Part shown: positions 34,197 through 45,668 of the stretch, piece after piece
How positions within the stretch are numbered: position 1 is the stretch's first letter
Layout of the letters: each line of letters opens with the position of its first letter
NCBI GenBank assembly: GCA_010093685.1
Contig: MU006231.1
Location: 668,428 to 732,427 of the forward strand
Length of the DNA stretch: 64,000 nucleotides
Origin: Ophiobolus disseminans
Taxonomy: Eukaryota > Ascomycota > Dothideomycetes > Pleosporales > Phaeosphaeriaceae
Direction of reading: 5' to 3'
Program-made: the position numbers and the translations under genes
Notes under the pieces: model-generated
Told to the model about the DNA's origin: nothing
Database searches by the model: none
What the model saw: the letters and a program-made list of their open reading frames with translations, nothing else

Positions 34197-35859
34197 ATGT
34201 CCAACAACAACTCCTCCTCTCAGTCTTCGGCTGCAGCCGCCACCTCGACATCTAACACTATGGTTGGTACTGCACCTTCAGGACTTGACGTATGACTAAT
34301 GTTTCTCCAGCCTGGTGTATCTATACCCGTCGTCAAGGCCGCTCTCGCCAACGTCAACATCGACGACAACTTCAACAAGGCTGAAGCTGGTGACCCTATA
34401 CCCATTTCAAACGTCACTATCGACGTCAAGTTGCACCGGAGCGGTGTGCTGAAGATTTCGAAGAGCCTCAAGCGCGTACTCAAGGATTGCAGCTCCTTCG
34501 ACGAAGCAGCAAAGTATCTGCTGATACTTGCGCTGGCTCTTACACTGGAGCAGCATGCTACCTGCGCCACAGTAACCCATACCAAAGATGGTTACGACGC
34601 GAACATTTCAACCTTGGCGGCTGAATTGAAGTCTTGCGAGGGTGAACCGGCTACAGATGGCAACATCCAGGAGTTCGGAAACTTGATCGCCGAGTTTGCC
34701 AACAAGGCGCTCGCGGTTACTACCGCTCCCACCTCATCCGCCGTGAGCATACAAAACGCAGACCCGGCACCGTCCCCTAGTCCAGCACAGGCTAATACCA
34801 CTCCCAACCCATCCACCATAAGCATGCAGAACACAGACCCGGCACCGTCCTTAAGTCCAGAAGAGGCTACTATAAAGCAAGAGGCCGAGAACGAGCTCAA
34901 CGAGCCGGAACCAAAGGTGTTAGAGCCACTGAAGGCTCCGACCATCGCCCTCAATTGCATTCCCCTCACACTCCGCCGTGAGGGTTTGGTCCACATGTGC
35001 AAGCGGCTCAAGCACCGCAGTGCGCTTGCTTTCGAACATTCTCGCTATTCAGAGCGTTTAAACGGCCTCGAGCGGGCCAACTGTTCACAGTTCCTCGAGA
35101 AGGAACTCCTCGCGAGCATGCAGCAAGACTTACGGGGCATGTCACAACCACCTACCCCACAGCAGATTAAGGAGGAGTACGAGAACCGCATCAACCAGAA
35201 GACGGAAGAGTTTGAAGCTCCGGGAAAGTTCATCGCGCTCGCGCGCCGATTCCATCAGCATATGAAGAAGGTGCAGGAGTGGATGATGAAGAAGCTGAAG
35301 AAGCTCTCTTGCTTTGGTTCCAATGGCCCTGCAATGATGCATGTGGACGACCGGGAGCGTACGTGGTCCGCCACTGGCATGGGTACACCAATCCAGCCTC
35401 ACCCTCAACATCAGCCTTCGGCACGGCATCAGCCTCAACAGCAGAATCTACATCATCAGGAGATGGAGCAGCAACAGCCATACAGTCTCAGACCGCCTTC
35501 AACCCCTCGAGATCCCCGCGCGGAGCTGAAGTCAAGGCTAAGGGATACCATCCAAGGCATGAACTGCGATACTGTCATCAACACAGATTGCCCATTTCTG
35601 CCACCTGGACAATCCCGGAACATGGCCGACATGCTCGAGAAGCTAGTCTTCGACGAAATCCTAAAGAAGCACGAGCAAAGGCGACTACACTGCGCTAGCG
35701 AAGGAAGCTGGACTCTCGCAAGAAGAGAGTGAAAATCCTCTAAGCGAGGATGAGCAGATCAAGGAGTACGATAAGCTGGGCGACGAGTGTCTCAGGAAGC
35801 TGAAGGACCGGGGATGTTTCATGAATACGGTCGTAGAGTACAAAAATACTCCACGCTGA
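34197..35859 (+). CDS. Hypothetical low-complexity protein, probable C-terminal frameshift
   Basis: Exons 34197-34262 and 34311 onward (intron GTTGGT...CTCCAG). The uninterrupted frame stops at 35732 after 495 aa. I do not recognise the family. Residues 1-22 are Ser/Ala/Thr-rich (MSNNNSSSQSSAAAATSTSN). A helical region follows, then two imperfect copies of a proline-rich unit, SIQNADPAPSPSPAQA and SMQNTDPAPSLSPEEA. A basic-acidic helical part contains KKLKKLSCFGSN, and a His/Gln/Pro-rich stretch precedes a final helical block. After about 35680 a different frame gives a more protein-like tail (KGDYTALAKEAGLSQEESEN ... DKLGDECLRKLKDRG) to a TGA at 35857-35859. This suggests one extra base near GAGCAAAGG and that the stop at 35732 is premature. 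Alternatively the shorter protein is real. Confidence 0.6.
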
Positions 35860-37227
35860 GCACCAGGTCATCTGGGCAGCACCCACCGTATTGGAAAATA
35901 TGGCAAACGCAGGTATAATTATTAGATGTAAGTATTCAGCCAAGTTTCGCTTATGATGCACCTACTGATCATCAAAGGGGACAATCATCGTGGAAGAACA
36001 TCGAATTGCAAACAAAACCCAATGACTTCATACGCTTATCAAGAAGAAAGCATTGCAGCTGATCTGCAATGCCACCGAAGCGGAAGTCTTGCTTTGCGTT
36101 TCATCAATCAAGGAAAGCCGTTTCTTCCCTTCCATTATTACGCAAAAATAGAGCGTTCTCGCGACTTTGTGCTGCATTTATGAGTAAATAAAAACACCAA
36201 AAACAATGGTAATACCATACAATCAGGAACATGTGTTATACGCCTTCGAAGACTTGACGTACCTGCTCACGACATGTTGCGGATCCCTACGTCAACGCAC
36301 TGGCTATTTGTGAGGCTGAAGACTGCCGCATTCTCAAAAGCTGGTCAACCGACATCACAGACACAAATAAGCATATCGACACAAGAGCAAGACACGTACA
36401 ATGGCCGCTAACTTATTCGGCCAACATCTCCCAAAGAACTTCCCTTTTCGACTGGGATCGACGGAGCCGTCACACTCGCCACTATGAAACATGAGTGGCA
36501 AGGGAAAACATGGGGCAGGAGGATCTCGAGTTCAAGAACTGTTGCTCAGGTGGACTTGGACAAGATTCTAGGTAAAGGATTGAGTATAGCCTCGCATGTA
36601 TATCGCACCCGTGAAACGCCTCTGATGATATGCTGGGGCTAACTAAGTGAGGCACCCTAAATCCTGTTCAAAATTGACGTTCAGGACACGGATCTTGTGG
36701 AAATTGTCGCTCTTCACAACCTCCACGTGGCTTTCATCCTAATTCTAACACCACACCATCGTCTTTTGATCCCACGCCATAAAACAACGATAGATTTAAT
36801 GCACCCCTGATAGTCAGTCGGGTGCCAAGAGCTGGGCTCTGCAAGTGGCTTACAGCTCATATTGTCCTCATGAGCTTTTCCGAGGACGGTCCGTGCCGGG
36901 TACGAAGCGTTGGGTCGTTGAGACTGCATAGCCTTGCCTCGTAGTCCATCTGACGTCTCTTTGGAGCAGCCAAGATTTCGCCAAGTTGCTCTCGATTGCG
37001 CAGATGCAATACCACTGAAGGTAGGTAGGCTATGCATTGCGTACACCTTGCTTGGCAGACATGGTTCCGTTGTGCCATTCATCAAATGTAGCAGGAACAA
37101 ATAGTTTCCACCTTTCTATGGCTGCTATAAAGACTGATATGCGTCGCCTCCAGAAAACACCATTCTCCTCAGCTAGCTCTCACCGAGCCATCACATCTTG
37201 AAATACTTCACTCCGAACATCTCCACC
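35860..37227. other. Intergenic, about 1.4 kb
   Basis: I see nothing convincing. A 128-codon frame on the minus strand (37100-36714) has no family likeness. The segment 36180-36230 is A-rich. The last 150 bp should be the hydrolase promoter. Confidence 0.4.
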
Positions 37228-38127
37228 ATGCAGCCAGTTAGCATTATCAAAGGCTCCATCCAACTTGCTGGCTTGCTGTTTCAGCCAAACATCACCTCTG
37301 GTTCGCTTCCAGGCGTGGTAGTCATTCACCCTGGCGGAGGTGTCAAAGAGCAAACCGCCAGTGTCTACGCAGAGCGACTTTCCCATGCGGGTTATGTCAC
37401 AATCGCCTTTGATGCAAGTCATCAAGGCGACTCGGGTGGTCTACCTTACCATCTTGAAGACCCAAACGCGCGAACCTTAGATGCTTCCGCGGTTGTCGAC
37501 TACCTCGAGAGGCTTGATATCGTCGATTCGGAGCGTATAGTCGTCTTGGGCATATGCGCTGGCGGTGGACACGCGGTTGCGGCAGCCACCGGCGACCACC
37601 GCATCAAGGCAGCCGCCATCGTCAGCGCGGTCAACATCGGTGACTCGAACCGTCTAGGCTGGTACGGCAACGAAACTGCGGCAAGCAAGATCGGGGGTCT
37701 CGACGCAGCCGCTGAGCGCATCCGGAACGAGTCGACAGGAGCTGAGCCCGGTGTCATCAACTACGTTCCGCAAGTCAATGACACTTCCGCCCCTCCGGAT
37801 CTTCAGGATGCTGCCGACTACTACCTCACGGCGCGCGCCCAGCATCCCAACGCACAGAACATCATGCTAGACCGTTCGATGCCATTGCTCCTCAACTACG
37901 ACGCGTTCGCTTTCGCTGAGGCGTACTTCACGCAGCCTCTTCTGATCATCGCCGGAGAGCAAGCGGATAGCAGGTGGCATTCGGAGAAGCTCGCCGAGAT
38001 TCTAGATGACAGGGACAACGTGAGGAAGGTGATCGTGCCTGGAGGTCGTCACATGGACTTTTACGACATCGAGGAGTATGTTGGTCCGGCTGTTCAGCAG
38101 ATCACCGACTTCTTCCGCGGCATCTAG
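37228..38127 (+). CDS. Alpha/beta hydrolase with a cysteine nucleophile elbow (YcjY/dienelactone-hydrolase-like)
   Basis: A single exon of 299 aa starting in CACCATG. The fold signatures in order are VVVIHPGGGVKEQ (oxyanion region), FDASHQGDSGG, the nucleophile elbow GICAGGGHAVAAA at about residue 110-122, and the late histidine in VPGGRHMDFYD. The elbow carries Cys where lipases have Ser, as in dienelactone hydrolases and the bacterial YcjY group; the acid is probably Asp near IAGEQAD. There is no signal peptide. The gene lacks introns and its wording of motifs resembles bacterial proteins more than typical fungal ones, so an old transfer from bacteria is possible (inference, not tested). 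The substrate is unknown. Confidence 0.85.
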   Translation: MQPVSIIKGSIQLAGLLFQPNITSGSLPGVVVIHPGGGVKEQTASVYAERLSHAGYVTIAFDASHQGDSGGLPYHLEDPNARTLDASAVVDYLERLDIVDSERIVVLGICAGGGHAVAAATGDHRIKAAAIVSAVNIGDSNRLGWYGNETAASKIGGLDAAAERIRNESTGAEPGVINYVPQVNDTSAPPDLQDAADYYLTARAQHPNAQNIMLDRSMPLLLNYDAFAFAEAYFTQPLLIIAGEQADSRWHSEKLAEILDDRDNVRKVIVPGGRHMDFYDIEEYVGPAVQQITDFFRGI

Positions 38128-38915
38128 TCCGACGCTGTGATTTCCCCACCGCATAGGAGCACGAATTATCCTGGTCGAGTTGTGTTGAACGAGGCGTCTG
38201 TGCCTTGTAAAACCGTGGTTTTCGGGCAAAGGTATCGTGTTGTATTTGTGAGAACTGTAGTGTATACAGTAAATAGATCGTTTTGAATTGCAACCACCTC
38301 ATGTTCAACTTTCTTGAATAGGCATGTTTCCTGTTTTCGAGACTAAGATACCTTCTCATGGCGACTGAAAAGTCCTTGCAGTGAGCAGTGACGGCTGGCG
38401 ATGATCCCGCCATCAGCACGCTGGGATTTCTTTATAATTCTTTGGGCCTTGATGACATGCCAAATTGCCAAACTTTTAGGGGACAGGTTCTTGTAGCCAC
38501 AGCTTACGGTAGCTAAATGAGAAAAATGCAATAATTTGCGCGTCGCACGCTGCAAAGGCGTTTGGAGGGTATTTGTGACGTAGCACGTAATGTCCGCCTT
38601 GCCACTTGAATCCCTGTGCAACATCGGCCCGCGAAGCGGGTTCACGGGTGGCAGCCGTGCCCACTTATCCCAACCTATTTTCCCAACCTACCCGATGCTG
38701 GACTTACCATCGGACTTTGACCGTTTATTCAATGGTCCTTAAATCCGTCACGGCGTGATGTGCTCTCCGACTCACGGCAGGATCGCGGGAGGACTGCAAC
38801 GCATAGCGTCGCGCTGCATTCGTGTGCGGATCATGGAATAAATAAAGTCGATGTCATAACACCATCGTACCAAAAAGCTCAAAACACTCCTTGGTTTATT
38901 GAAACCTTCTCCAGT
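38128..38915. other. Intergenic, hydrolase / SDR
   Basis: No gene is seen. It holds the hydrolase 3' region and the SDR promoter. Confidence 0.4.
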
Positions 38916-39863
38916 ATGACACCACAAGTTTGGCTGATCACCGGCACCTCCTCAGGCTTTGGCGCTGCCTTTGTGCACAGCTTACTCGCCCGAGGAGACA
39001 AAGTCATCGCAACAGCCCGCACTCTGTCCAAGATCTCTAACTTGAAGGACGCCGGTGCATCGATTCTTCAACTCGACGTCACATCATCACCCAAAGCCCT
39101 CCAGAAAACCGTTCAAGAGGCCGTCGCCATCTATGGCAGGATTGACGTTCTCGTCAACAACGCTGGATACTCCCATTTTGGTACCTTTGAAGATGCGACG
39201 TAAATCTGTTCATCCTGAGTTGAGTTCTCGAGTACTAACCGCCATACAGACCAAAAGATTGGCAATCCCAGTTTGACACGAACCTTTTCGGCGCAATTAA
39301 CGTATCGCGAGCCTTCCTACCCCACTTCCGAGCCAACAAGGCTGGCGTTATAGTCTTCATCGGCTCAGCTGCAGCATTGTGCGGCATGCCAACCCTGGCT
39401 TTGTACTGCGGTAGCAAGTGGGCCTTGACTGGTTAGTCCATCCTCTTTGGATCATAGTTGACACCAGGTCTGAGACTACATAGGTGCCGCTGAATCCCTC
39501 AACGAGGAAGTCAAGTCCTTCGGCATACACACGCTCATCGTGCAACCCGGCTTCTTCAGAACTGAGCTCCTTAACGCAAACAATACTACCTACGTCGAGA
39601 CTAAAATCTCAGACTACGAGCCGCTTGTGAACGGAAATTTCGAGATATTCCGCGGCGCAAACGGCGTGCAGCCCGGTGATCCGAGAAAGGGAGCAGAGCG
39701 CATCATTGATACGGTTAAGGGTGAAGGACTTGCAAAAGGGAAGAAGCTCCCACAGACACTGTATCTGGGGAGCGACGTGATTGATCAGGCGAAGAAAAGA
39801 GCTGAGGCTACGCTAGAACTATTGAAAGAGTGGGAGGAGATTGGCTCAAATCTTGATGTGTAA
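38916..39863 (+). CDS. Short-chain dehydrogenase/reductase (classical SDR)
   Basis: Exons 38916-39199, 39250-39431 and 39484-39863 give 281 aa. The cofactor motif TGTSSGFG (TGxxxGxG) lies near residues 9-16, with NNAG in VLVNNAGYSHFG. The catalytic Ser is in FIGSAAA and the YxxxK is YCGSK at about 151-155, just before the second intron. ATARTLSKI after the second strand has the arginine typical of NADP(H) preference. VQPGFFRTEL is the PG motif region. The introns have GTAAAT and GTTAGT donors. The closest described type is the fungal retinol-dehydrogenase/oxidoreductase-like SDR group; the substrate is not predictable. It is on the same strand as the alpha/beta hydrolase, about 790 bp apart. 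Confidence 0.9.
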
Positions 39864-39921
39864 TATGGCAAATGCTTGAGAGCAAGAGTACAATATACCT
39901 AGGTATACTCCTCCGCGCACC

Positions 39922-39943
39922 ATGATCAATATTCATTGATCAT
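39922..39943. repeat. Perfect 9-bp inverted repeat (hairpin) downstream of the SDR gene
   Basis: The arms ATGATCAAT and ATTGATCAT are perfect inverted copies separated by ATTC. It lies about 60 bp after the SDR stop, so it may fold in the 3' UTR, though AT-rich palindromes of this size can arise by chance. Confidence 0.55.
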
Positions 39944-40160
39944 ACGTACTTTTGGCTGCATGGCGTGGTACGTCAATGAATGCACGAAGTTCAAATTAAT
40001 GAGATATTGCTAGTAAATATAGAAGAAGGGACGAGAACCCTACCATGCTGCCGTTGCGCATTATCCGCGCGTGACGGCCAGTAGATCGCTGTGATTTTAG
40101 TCAGAGATCAAGTTTCTACAACCATGATCATTGGGCGAGTCAATCCCCGTTTTCAGTGGC

Positions 40161-42551
40161 CTACGCGTCAGTTCGTCGCGCCGCTCGGGGCGTTTCCGGG
40201 TGGTGATCAATACCGTCTGAGCCCGCGCCTGGAGGTGTCTCGTACACAAGCACGGAATCCTGCTCATCATCGTATACATGGCCGTGTTGGTACTCCTCAG
40301 GGAATTGCGTCTGTCGGTAGCTCTCGTCGAGATCCTGGGATGCATCGGGCTCGACTGGAGTTCCTTGCACGAGAACAGCCTCCGATAACGTTCCTACCTG
40401 TTGCTGACGCATAACTAAGCCATACGGATGTTGCGAATATGCCACCAGTTTGACGTCGTTGAGACTCTCAGTACTTCCATAACTTTCCTGGTGCTCCTCG
40501 TCGTAAGCAGTGCTATACATACCAATTACTTCTGCGCCGTTTTTTGAGTTCTGCTGCGCCTTGATCGGACGGGAAGTCTGCTCGTACTCATAGTCGTACC
40601 TGCTACGAGTCTCTTCATCCAACTGCTTAGCCTTCCTGGTATTGCTAGACTGCCGCTGCTGATTTGACCCTCCGACATCACCATAGCACTGACTAGCATT
40701 CTTAGCGCTGTTGGCGTCGTACGAGGAAGGCGCAATTTGACTGGCGTCCTGGAGACCTTCTTCATAGTCATCGGTAATCGAAGGCAGCGGGGTGTTCGCG
40801 CGCCAATGCTGCGAAGCAGATAATGCATGCACAATGTTTTGGGTCATGCTCTGCTCCGAAGGGTGGAAGAAACGTGACACATTGTCTGGGCAGATGACAC
40901 GGCCAGGAAGTCCCACAGCGGTGAGATCTGGCAAGGACTTGGAGATGCGCTCAACCAGCTGGGACCCCATCGGACGAGAATGCCATTCACGGATAGATCG
41001 TGCATATAGATCTTCCAGGTCCTCTGCATAACAATCGTTCGTGAACCACGCATGAGCCAGGGCCTCGGTGGCAGTCATCCGATCAGCTTCTTCAAGCACC
41101 AGTAGGCGCCTGATGAAGTCCTTTGGGAAAGGACCGACTTCACTCCATGATGGATGATACTCGTCATCCAGCACACTCAGATCGCATTGTGCTGCAAGGC
41201 CTACAATGACTAAGCGAGGGTTCTCAAAGTACTGAGGATGAGTGCGGTCGGTGAAGATCACATCTCCAGTCAATACGGTGGCTGTGATCGAGCCGATAGA
41301 CCACATGTCGACACTCTTGGAGTAACCCTCATCTGCGGGGATCGTGCGGTTGGCTTTGTGTATCTCTGGCGCCGCGAACTCCAATGTACCGACATATGAG
41401 AACATCCGCTGGTACCTTTTTATCTCCTGCGTGCCTATACAGGCGGCGTTGGGTAGAAAGCGGGCATTGCCGAAGTCGGTGATGACCACACGTGCGCCAT
41501 CTTCGAGTGAAGTCATGAGGATGTTGTCTGGCTTGAGGTCTCTATGCACAATCCCCTGCTCGTGTAGATACTTCACGCCAATCAAGACCTGTCGGATGAC
41601 GACTGCGGCTTGTGCATTATTGAGTCGACCACCCTTGTACTCGAGGAAAGAGAAGAGATCACCGCCGGTCACAAGCTCCTGGAAGATGTAGATCGTGTTG
41701 TTGCTCCAGAAGACCTTTTCGATGCTGACAATATTGGGATGGCTCAGATCTTTAAGGATGTCGAACTCACGGAAACATGCTGCGACGCGGGTAGGCCAGC
41801 GCTTGCCGCCTCCCTTAGTTTGCTTTTCGTGTGGGCCGGTAGGGAGTCGAAGATTAGGAACCGCCACCTTGTCGTACAGATGGTCGAGTCGTATCATCTT
41901 ACACGCGAGCTGGCGTTGCGTAGCCTGATCGATGCCGATCAGCACTTTACCATACCCGCCTTCGCCGAGCAGGCGGCCAGTGATGAGGTAGTCGCGTGAG
42001 AATATTGCCTTTTCCCGCTCCTGGATAGGGGTGAATTCGACTTGCTGGATGGACTTTGCCGAAGAGAAGATGAGTGTGACGGTCTCGGAGATTTGCAATT
42101 CGTCTCCTTCGCTGAGAAGGAAGGTATTGCCGCGGCCCATGAGGATGCCACGACCTTGAGAACCTGCACATTCGCTGTTGTTCTTCTTCAAGAAACTGCC
42201 ATTGACCGACACATCAGTCGCGTAGACAAACGGCGCAATGTCTGAGACCGGATCCTGCTCATACAGAATGCAATGGACGCGTAGATGCTGCCTTGAGATG
42301 GTGAGATCGTCTGACCAGTAGTACCGGCTAAGAAAGGGTCAGAACATGTTCATGCAACGACCAGGAGTCAGGGCCCTTACCAAGACTCTGGATCCCTGCC
42401 GAGGACAAACTGCTCGTTCCCGCATATCTCGATGCTGCCATGGATATCTGCATGCGTTAGTCGTTGTGTGATGGTACTCGAGCTGGCACGCACCGTCCGG
42501 GTCATCTTCAGCCATCCGAATGTCGAACCACGCCACCGCTTCACCCTCCAT
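40161..42551 (-). CDS. FHA-domain Ser/Thr kinase, Chk2/Rad53/Dun1-like (CAMK)
   Basis: Exons 42551-42494, 42447-42381 and 42327-40161 give 763 aa. The two small first exons complete the FHA domain: LGRDPES, then DLTISRQHLRVHCILYE (the phosphothreonine-binding R and S-x-x-H), then DVSVNGSFL. The kinase domain spans roughly 150-440: GEGGYGKV loop, LACKMI lysine, HRDLKPDN catalytic loop, ITDFGNA, and FAAPEIH. A long tail (about 320 residues) is rich in Ser/Gln with several SQ dipeptides, possible ATM/ATR-type sites. The FHA-then-kinase order matches the Rad53/Chk2/Dun1 group of DNA-damage checkpoint kinases (family knowledge). Which one it is cannot be decided, but a single FHA domain fits Dun1 or Chk2/Cds1 better than Rad53. 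An ACGCGT motif lies upstream at 42630-42635. Confidence 0.9.
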
Positions 42552-42934
42552 CTTCGTACGATGCCCTGCTCTTCTTGATATTGTTGTTGACTAGAGATGC
42601 ATGTCTGAAGTCTGAACACGCATACCTGACGCGTGACGTGCCGGAGCTCCGACCTGGCGCTAAGTCCCATTGGCTCTCGCTTAGGCAGCCCCGCACCGGC
42701 ACGCTTACCTAAGCCTCCCACCCTCCAAAATCCAAGTGTGCATCTCCATCCACCTTCTCTTCTGCACCCACGACACTCATCTCGACAGCAACGTAAGTTT
42801 CCCAGTGCACCACGCCCAAAGCTCTGGTACACTCAATCGAACCCATTGAGCTGTCCCTCCAGCTTCCCCGTCCCTCCAATCGACCCCGCGCAGCTCAATC
42901 GCAGCCGCTGACCTCATTCTAGCTAGCCGACAAG
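42552..42934. promoter_or_regulatory. Divergent promoter, FHA kinase / eL41, with a 5'-UTR intron
   Basis: It contains ACGCGT (42630-42635), identical to the cell-cycle MCB core, next to TGACGTG. A likely eL41 5'-UTR intron runs 42793-42922 (GTAAGT donor, CTGAC branch, TTCTAG acceptor). Single short motifs may be chance. Confidence 0.55.
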
Positions 42935-43064
42935 ATGAGAGCCAAATGGAGGAAGAAGCGCGTTCGACGTCTCAAGCGCAAGAGAAGAAAGACGAGGGCT
43001 CGTTCGTAAGTACTCACCATCATTGATGCGTCTTCCGCGTGTCTAACACTACTCCAGCAAATAA
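42935..43064 (+). CDS. RPL41: 60S ribosomal protein eL41 (25 aa)
   Basis: Exons 42935-43005 and 43058-43064 encode only 25 residues, starting MRAKWRKKRVRRLKRKRRKT and ending RARSK. This is the highly conserved sequence of the smallest ribosomal protein. The second exon is seven bases: it completes Ser, adds Lys and the stop. The intron has GTAAGT and CTCCAG ends with CTAAC as branch site. A further intron probably lies in the 5' UTR. Over half the residues are Arg or Lys. It is too short for ordinary gene callers. eL41 sits at the subunit interface of the 80S ribosome (family knowledge). Confidence 0.96.
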
Positions 43065-44146
43065 ACGTCTCGCCCCCTCAATCACAGCATCCGCCTCAAT
43101 CCTGAACGACAACGATCAATAAACGACACGTTATCAACGCACAACCTTCCGGCCGACTCGCAACTGCTGTTCGCTTCAACCTCGGTACCCCACTTCACGG
43201 GCTACGTCACACGGCGGACACGCGACACTACGAGCTTCTGAATGACCTTACGGAAGGTCACGACTGTGCGGGACTGAGGAACGTCATGGGGTGCTGGTCA
43301 ACTGCACGTTGAGGTTCTCGAAAGTTTACTTGACTCAGATGGTCACTCTAACACCGGCTTGCTCTCATCATGGAGCTTGCCTTTGAACGATACATCACGA
43401 TATGTGGACGCACGATAACGGAATCAAAAAATGCTTCACGATCTCTGCCTTTTTCTCTTCTTGTGACGTGTCTTAGTTGCTGCTTGCCTATCTCTGTGTT
43501 GTTGCGGGTATAGCAGTATAGCGTGCATTATTCATTCACTCCACCTTGTAGTCGATAGCGGCGTCCTACCTGCCTCAATGATCTTCCTCGAGAGCGCAGC
43601 CATACATCTCTCCCTTCATTTCTCAATTATCCCCGTTTTGATGTCAAGTGACGCCCGCTTGACTTGCCTGCACACATTTGAGACTTGTCGCGAGGGTGGT
43701 ATTTTCTGTAGGCCTCCCTCATCCGCAGCCACGCTGGCCTTCCTGGGAAGTGAATTGTCCTGCTCGCTATTTCAAGATGATCAATTATAGAATGATAAAG
43801 GCGGAGTTAAAAACTCTCACAGCGTCACTATACCTCGATGATGTGATTTGTTCAAAAGTGCTTAAACGTTAAGCTCACGGCATGTACAAGGTGATTGAAA
43901 CTAAGACAATGCTTTTGTTAATTGATAACTATGTACTAAGTAGAAAAGCGAATGCTAATGCAGTCATTTGCTCGCCGGCCAAAGTGATTGACGATAATAG
44001 AAGAAGGCGCCTTCGATGCATCGCAAGTGAACGTTTGCGATAGAATGAGCACCGCCGACAATCCCATGACGACGCAATCAATATGCCACGCGACTCTCCC
44101 ATACAGTACCGCCATACTCATGCTCCAAGAACAGCTCATCAAATGC
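43065..44146. other. Intergenic, eL41 / STE3 convergent 3' ends
   Basis: I see no further gene. The 70-codon frame at 43578-43790 has no family resemblance. The two genes converge here, so much of this is 3' UTR and spacer. Confidence 0.4.
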
Positions 44147-45668
44147 TCAAGCCATATCATCGCTCGACTTCTTGCCCGCAGCCTCCTCATCAACTTGGCT
44201 AGCAATGCGCACCTCGCGAAAGACACGCACGCCATCCGTCTCACTTTCATGACGAGAGCTCGACTTATCCGACTGCGTCGCCCAAGCACGCGCCGACACA
44301 CCGGGTGAGCGATCGCGCGGTGGTGGTCGCGAATCCCTCGTCTCGGGTATGAAGTGCGAGCGGTGCGTAAAAAGCGGCAGGACGGCGTGCGGCACAACGG
44401 TGCGGCTGAAGATGCGGGATAGGAAGGATGAGCGCGTTGAAGTTGACTCTCGGGGTGGGAGGACGGGTTCTTCCGTCATTGTGCTTCGGAACTCAGGGAG
44501 TTCCGCCATGACGACTGAGGTATTGCGCATTGTGTCTCCAGTCGTCGTCGGCGCAGAGACAGAACCCGAGCGCGACCAAAGCGCGCTCTTAGTGCGACTG
44601 GTCCACGTGCGCATGCTAGTCGGCGTCGAGTTCCCGCTCTCTTCATCTTTGTACAGCGCCGGAAACCATTTACCTAGCCCGAGTGCAAGGCCCATTTTCT
44701 TGTACGTCTTCCATGCGTCTGCACCCGTGCCGAAGACGAAGAAGATGACATATCCCGTCGCGACCTGGCCCCATTTGTCGATGGGGACGCGGCCATAGGT
44801 AGGTACTCGCATGATGGTGTTAAAGGTCGTGGAGTCGTGGACGCGGCCCCTGGAGTAGGGTTCTTGGCCTTGCATGAGCCGGACGAGGGCGGCGAGGAGG
44901 TAGCATGTGTATGGTACGTAGACGACGATGACGATGAGGCAGATGATTAAGAGGCGGATGAAGCGGGACTTGGTGGTGTTGCGAGCGGAGATGAGGCGAG
45001 CGAATTCTTGGCGGTAGATGTAGAGGCGGTATGTGAGGAGGCCTGAGACGAACGTTAGCTAGTTGGCTCATTGAACAGGAGAGCAGAGAGAAGGTCTGGG
45101 ACTTACCAGCATATCCAGCGGCGACTAAAGTCGTCAGAGGTGCCCACATGAAGCTCAGCACGATACTAGGCCAGCTCGTGTCGTAGGCTGGTAAGCAGCC
45201 CTGGATGCTGTACAGCATGTATCGCACCGGCTGAACGACATAGTACACGATGATGAGTACAAGCGGATATACCCAACACCACGCCACCTCGAGGCACTGC
45301 TCCTTGACCTTACTATTCCGACTCGTGATCACAGTCATAGAGCTCGTGTCCATGACCTTGGCCAACTTGCGCACAATCATGACCGCGCTCGCAGTAGTAC
45401 CTACAATAGCGCCAATCTGTATGCGAACGTTGATGTCGCACCAGACGTTGCCGTTCCACCACTCGGTCAGGTTGTCGCGCGGCCAAATCAGAGGATTGAT
45501 GCTGTTGAAGAAGTTTACGAGGCATGCCCAGAGGATGAGGGACCCGGCGGCAATGTTGCCTTGACGAAAGTGCCAGACGAGTGGAGGGAGGCAGAGGATC
45601 CAGGATGGAAAGGCGAGGATGGGGAGGAGGATGGCCGTGTTGTAGAGGGGGGCGATCATGCCGGACAT
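44147..45668 (-). CDS. STE3: STE3-type a-factor pheromone receptor (class D GPCR)
   Basis: Exons 45668-45107 and 45042-44147 give 485 aa. Seven membrane segments are visible, starting with NTAILLPILAFPSWILCLPP. Hallmarks are the extracellular INPLIWP and WCDINVRIQIG, then the intracellular RKLAKVMDT and the long third loop before the YPLVLIIVYYVVQPVRYMLY segment. The last segment is TGYVIFFVFGTGADAW. A Ser/Thr-rich cytoplasmic tail of about 190 residues follows. The start at 45668 (CACCATG) lies just after a probable 5'-UTR intron (45718-45673). Upstream in-frame ATGs would need that intron retained. The receptor senses lipid-modified peptide pheromone of the opposite mating type and, in some fungi, chemical cues for directional growth (family knowledge). 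Confidence 0.92.
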
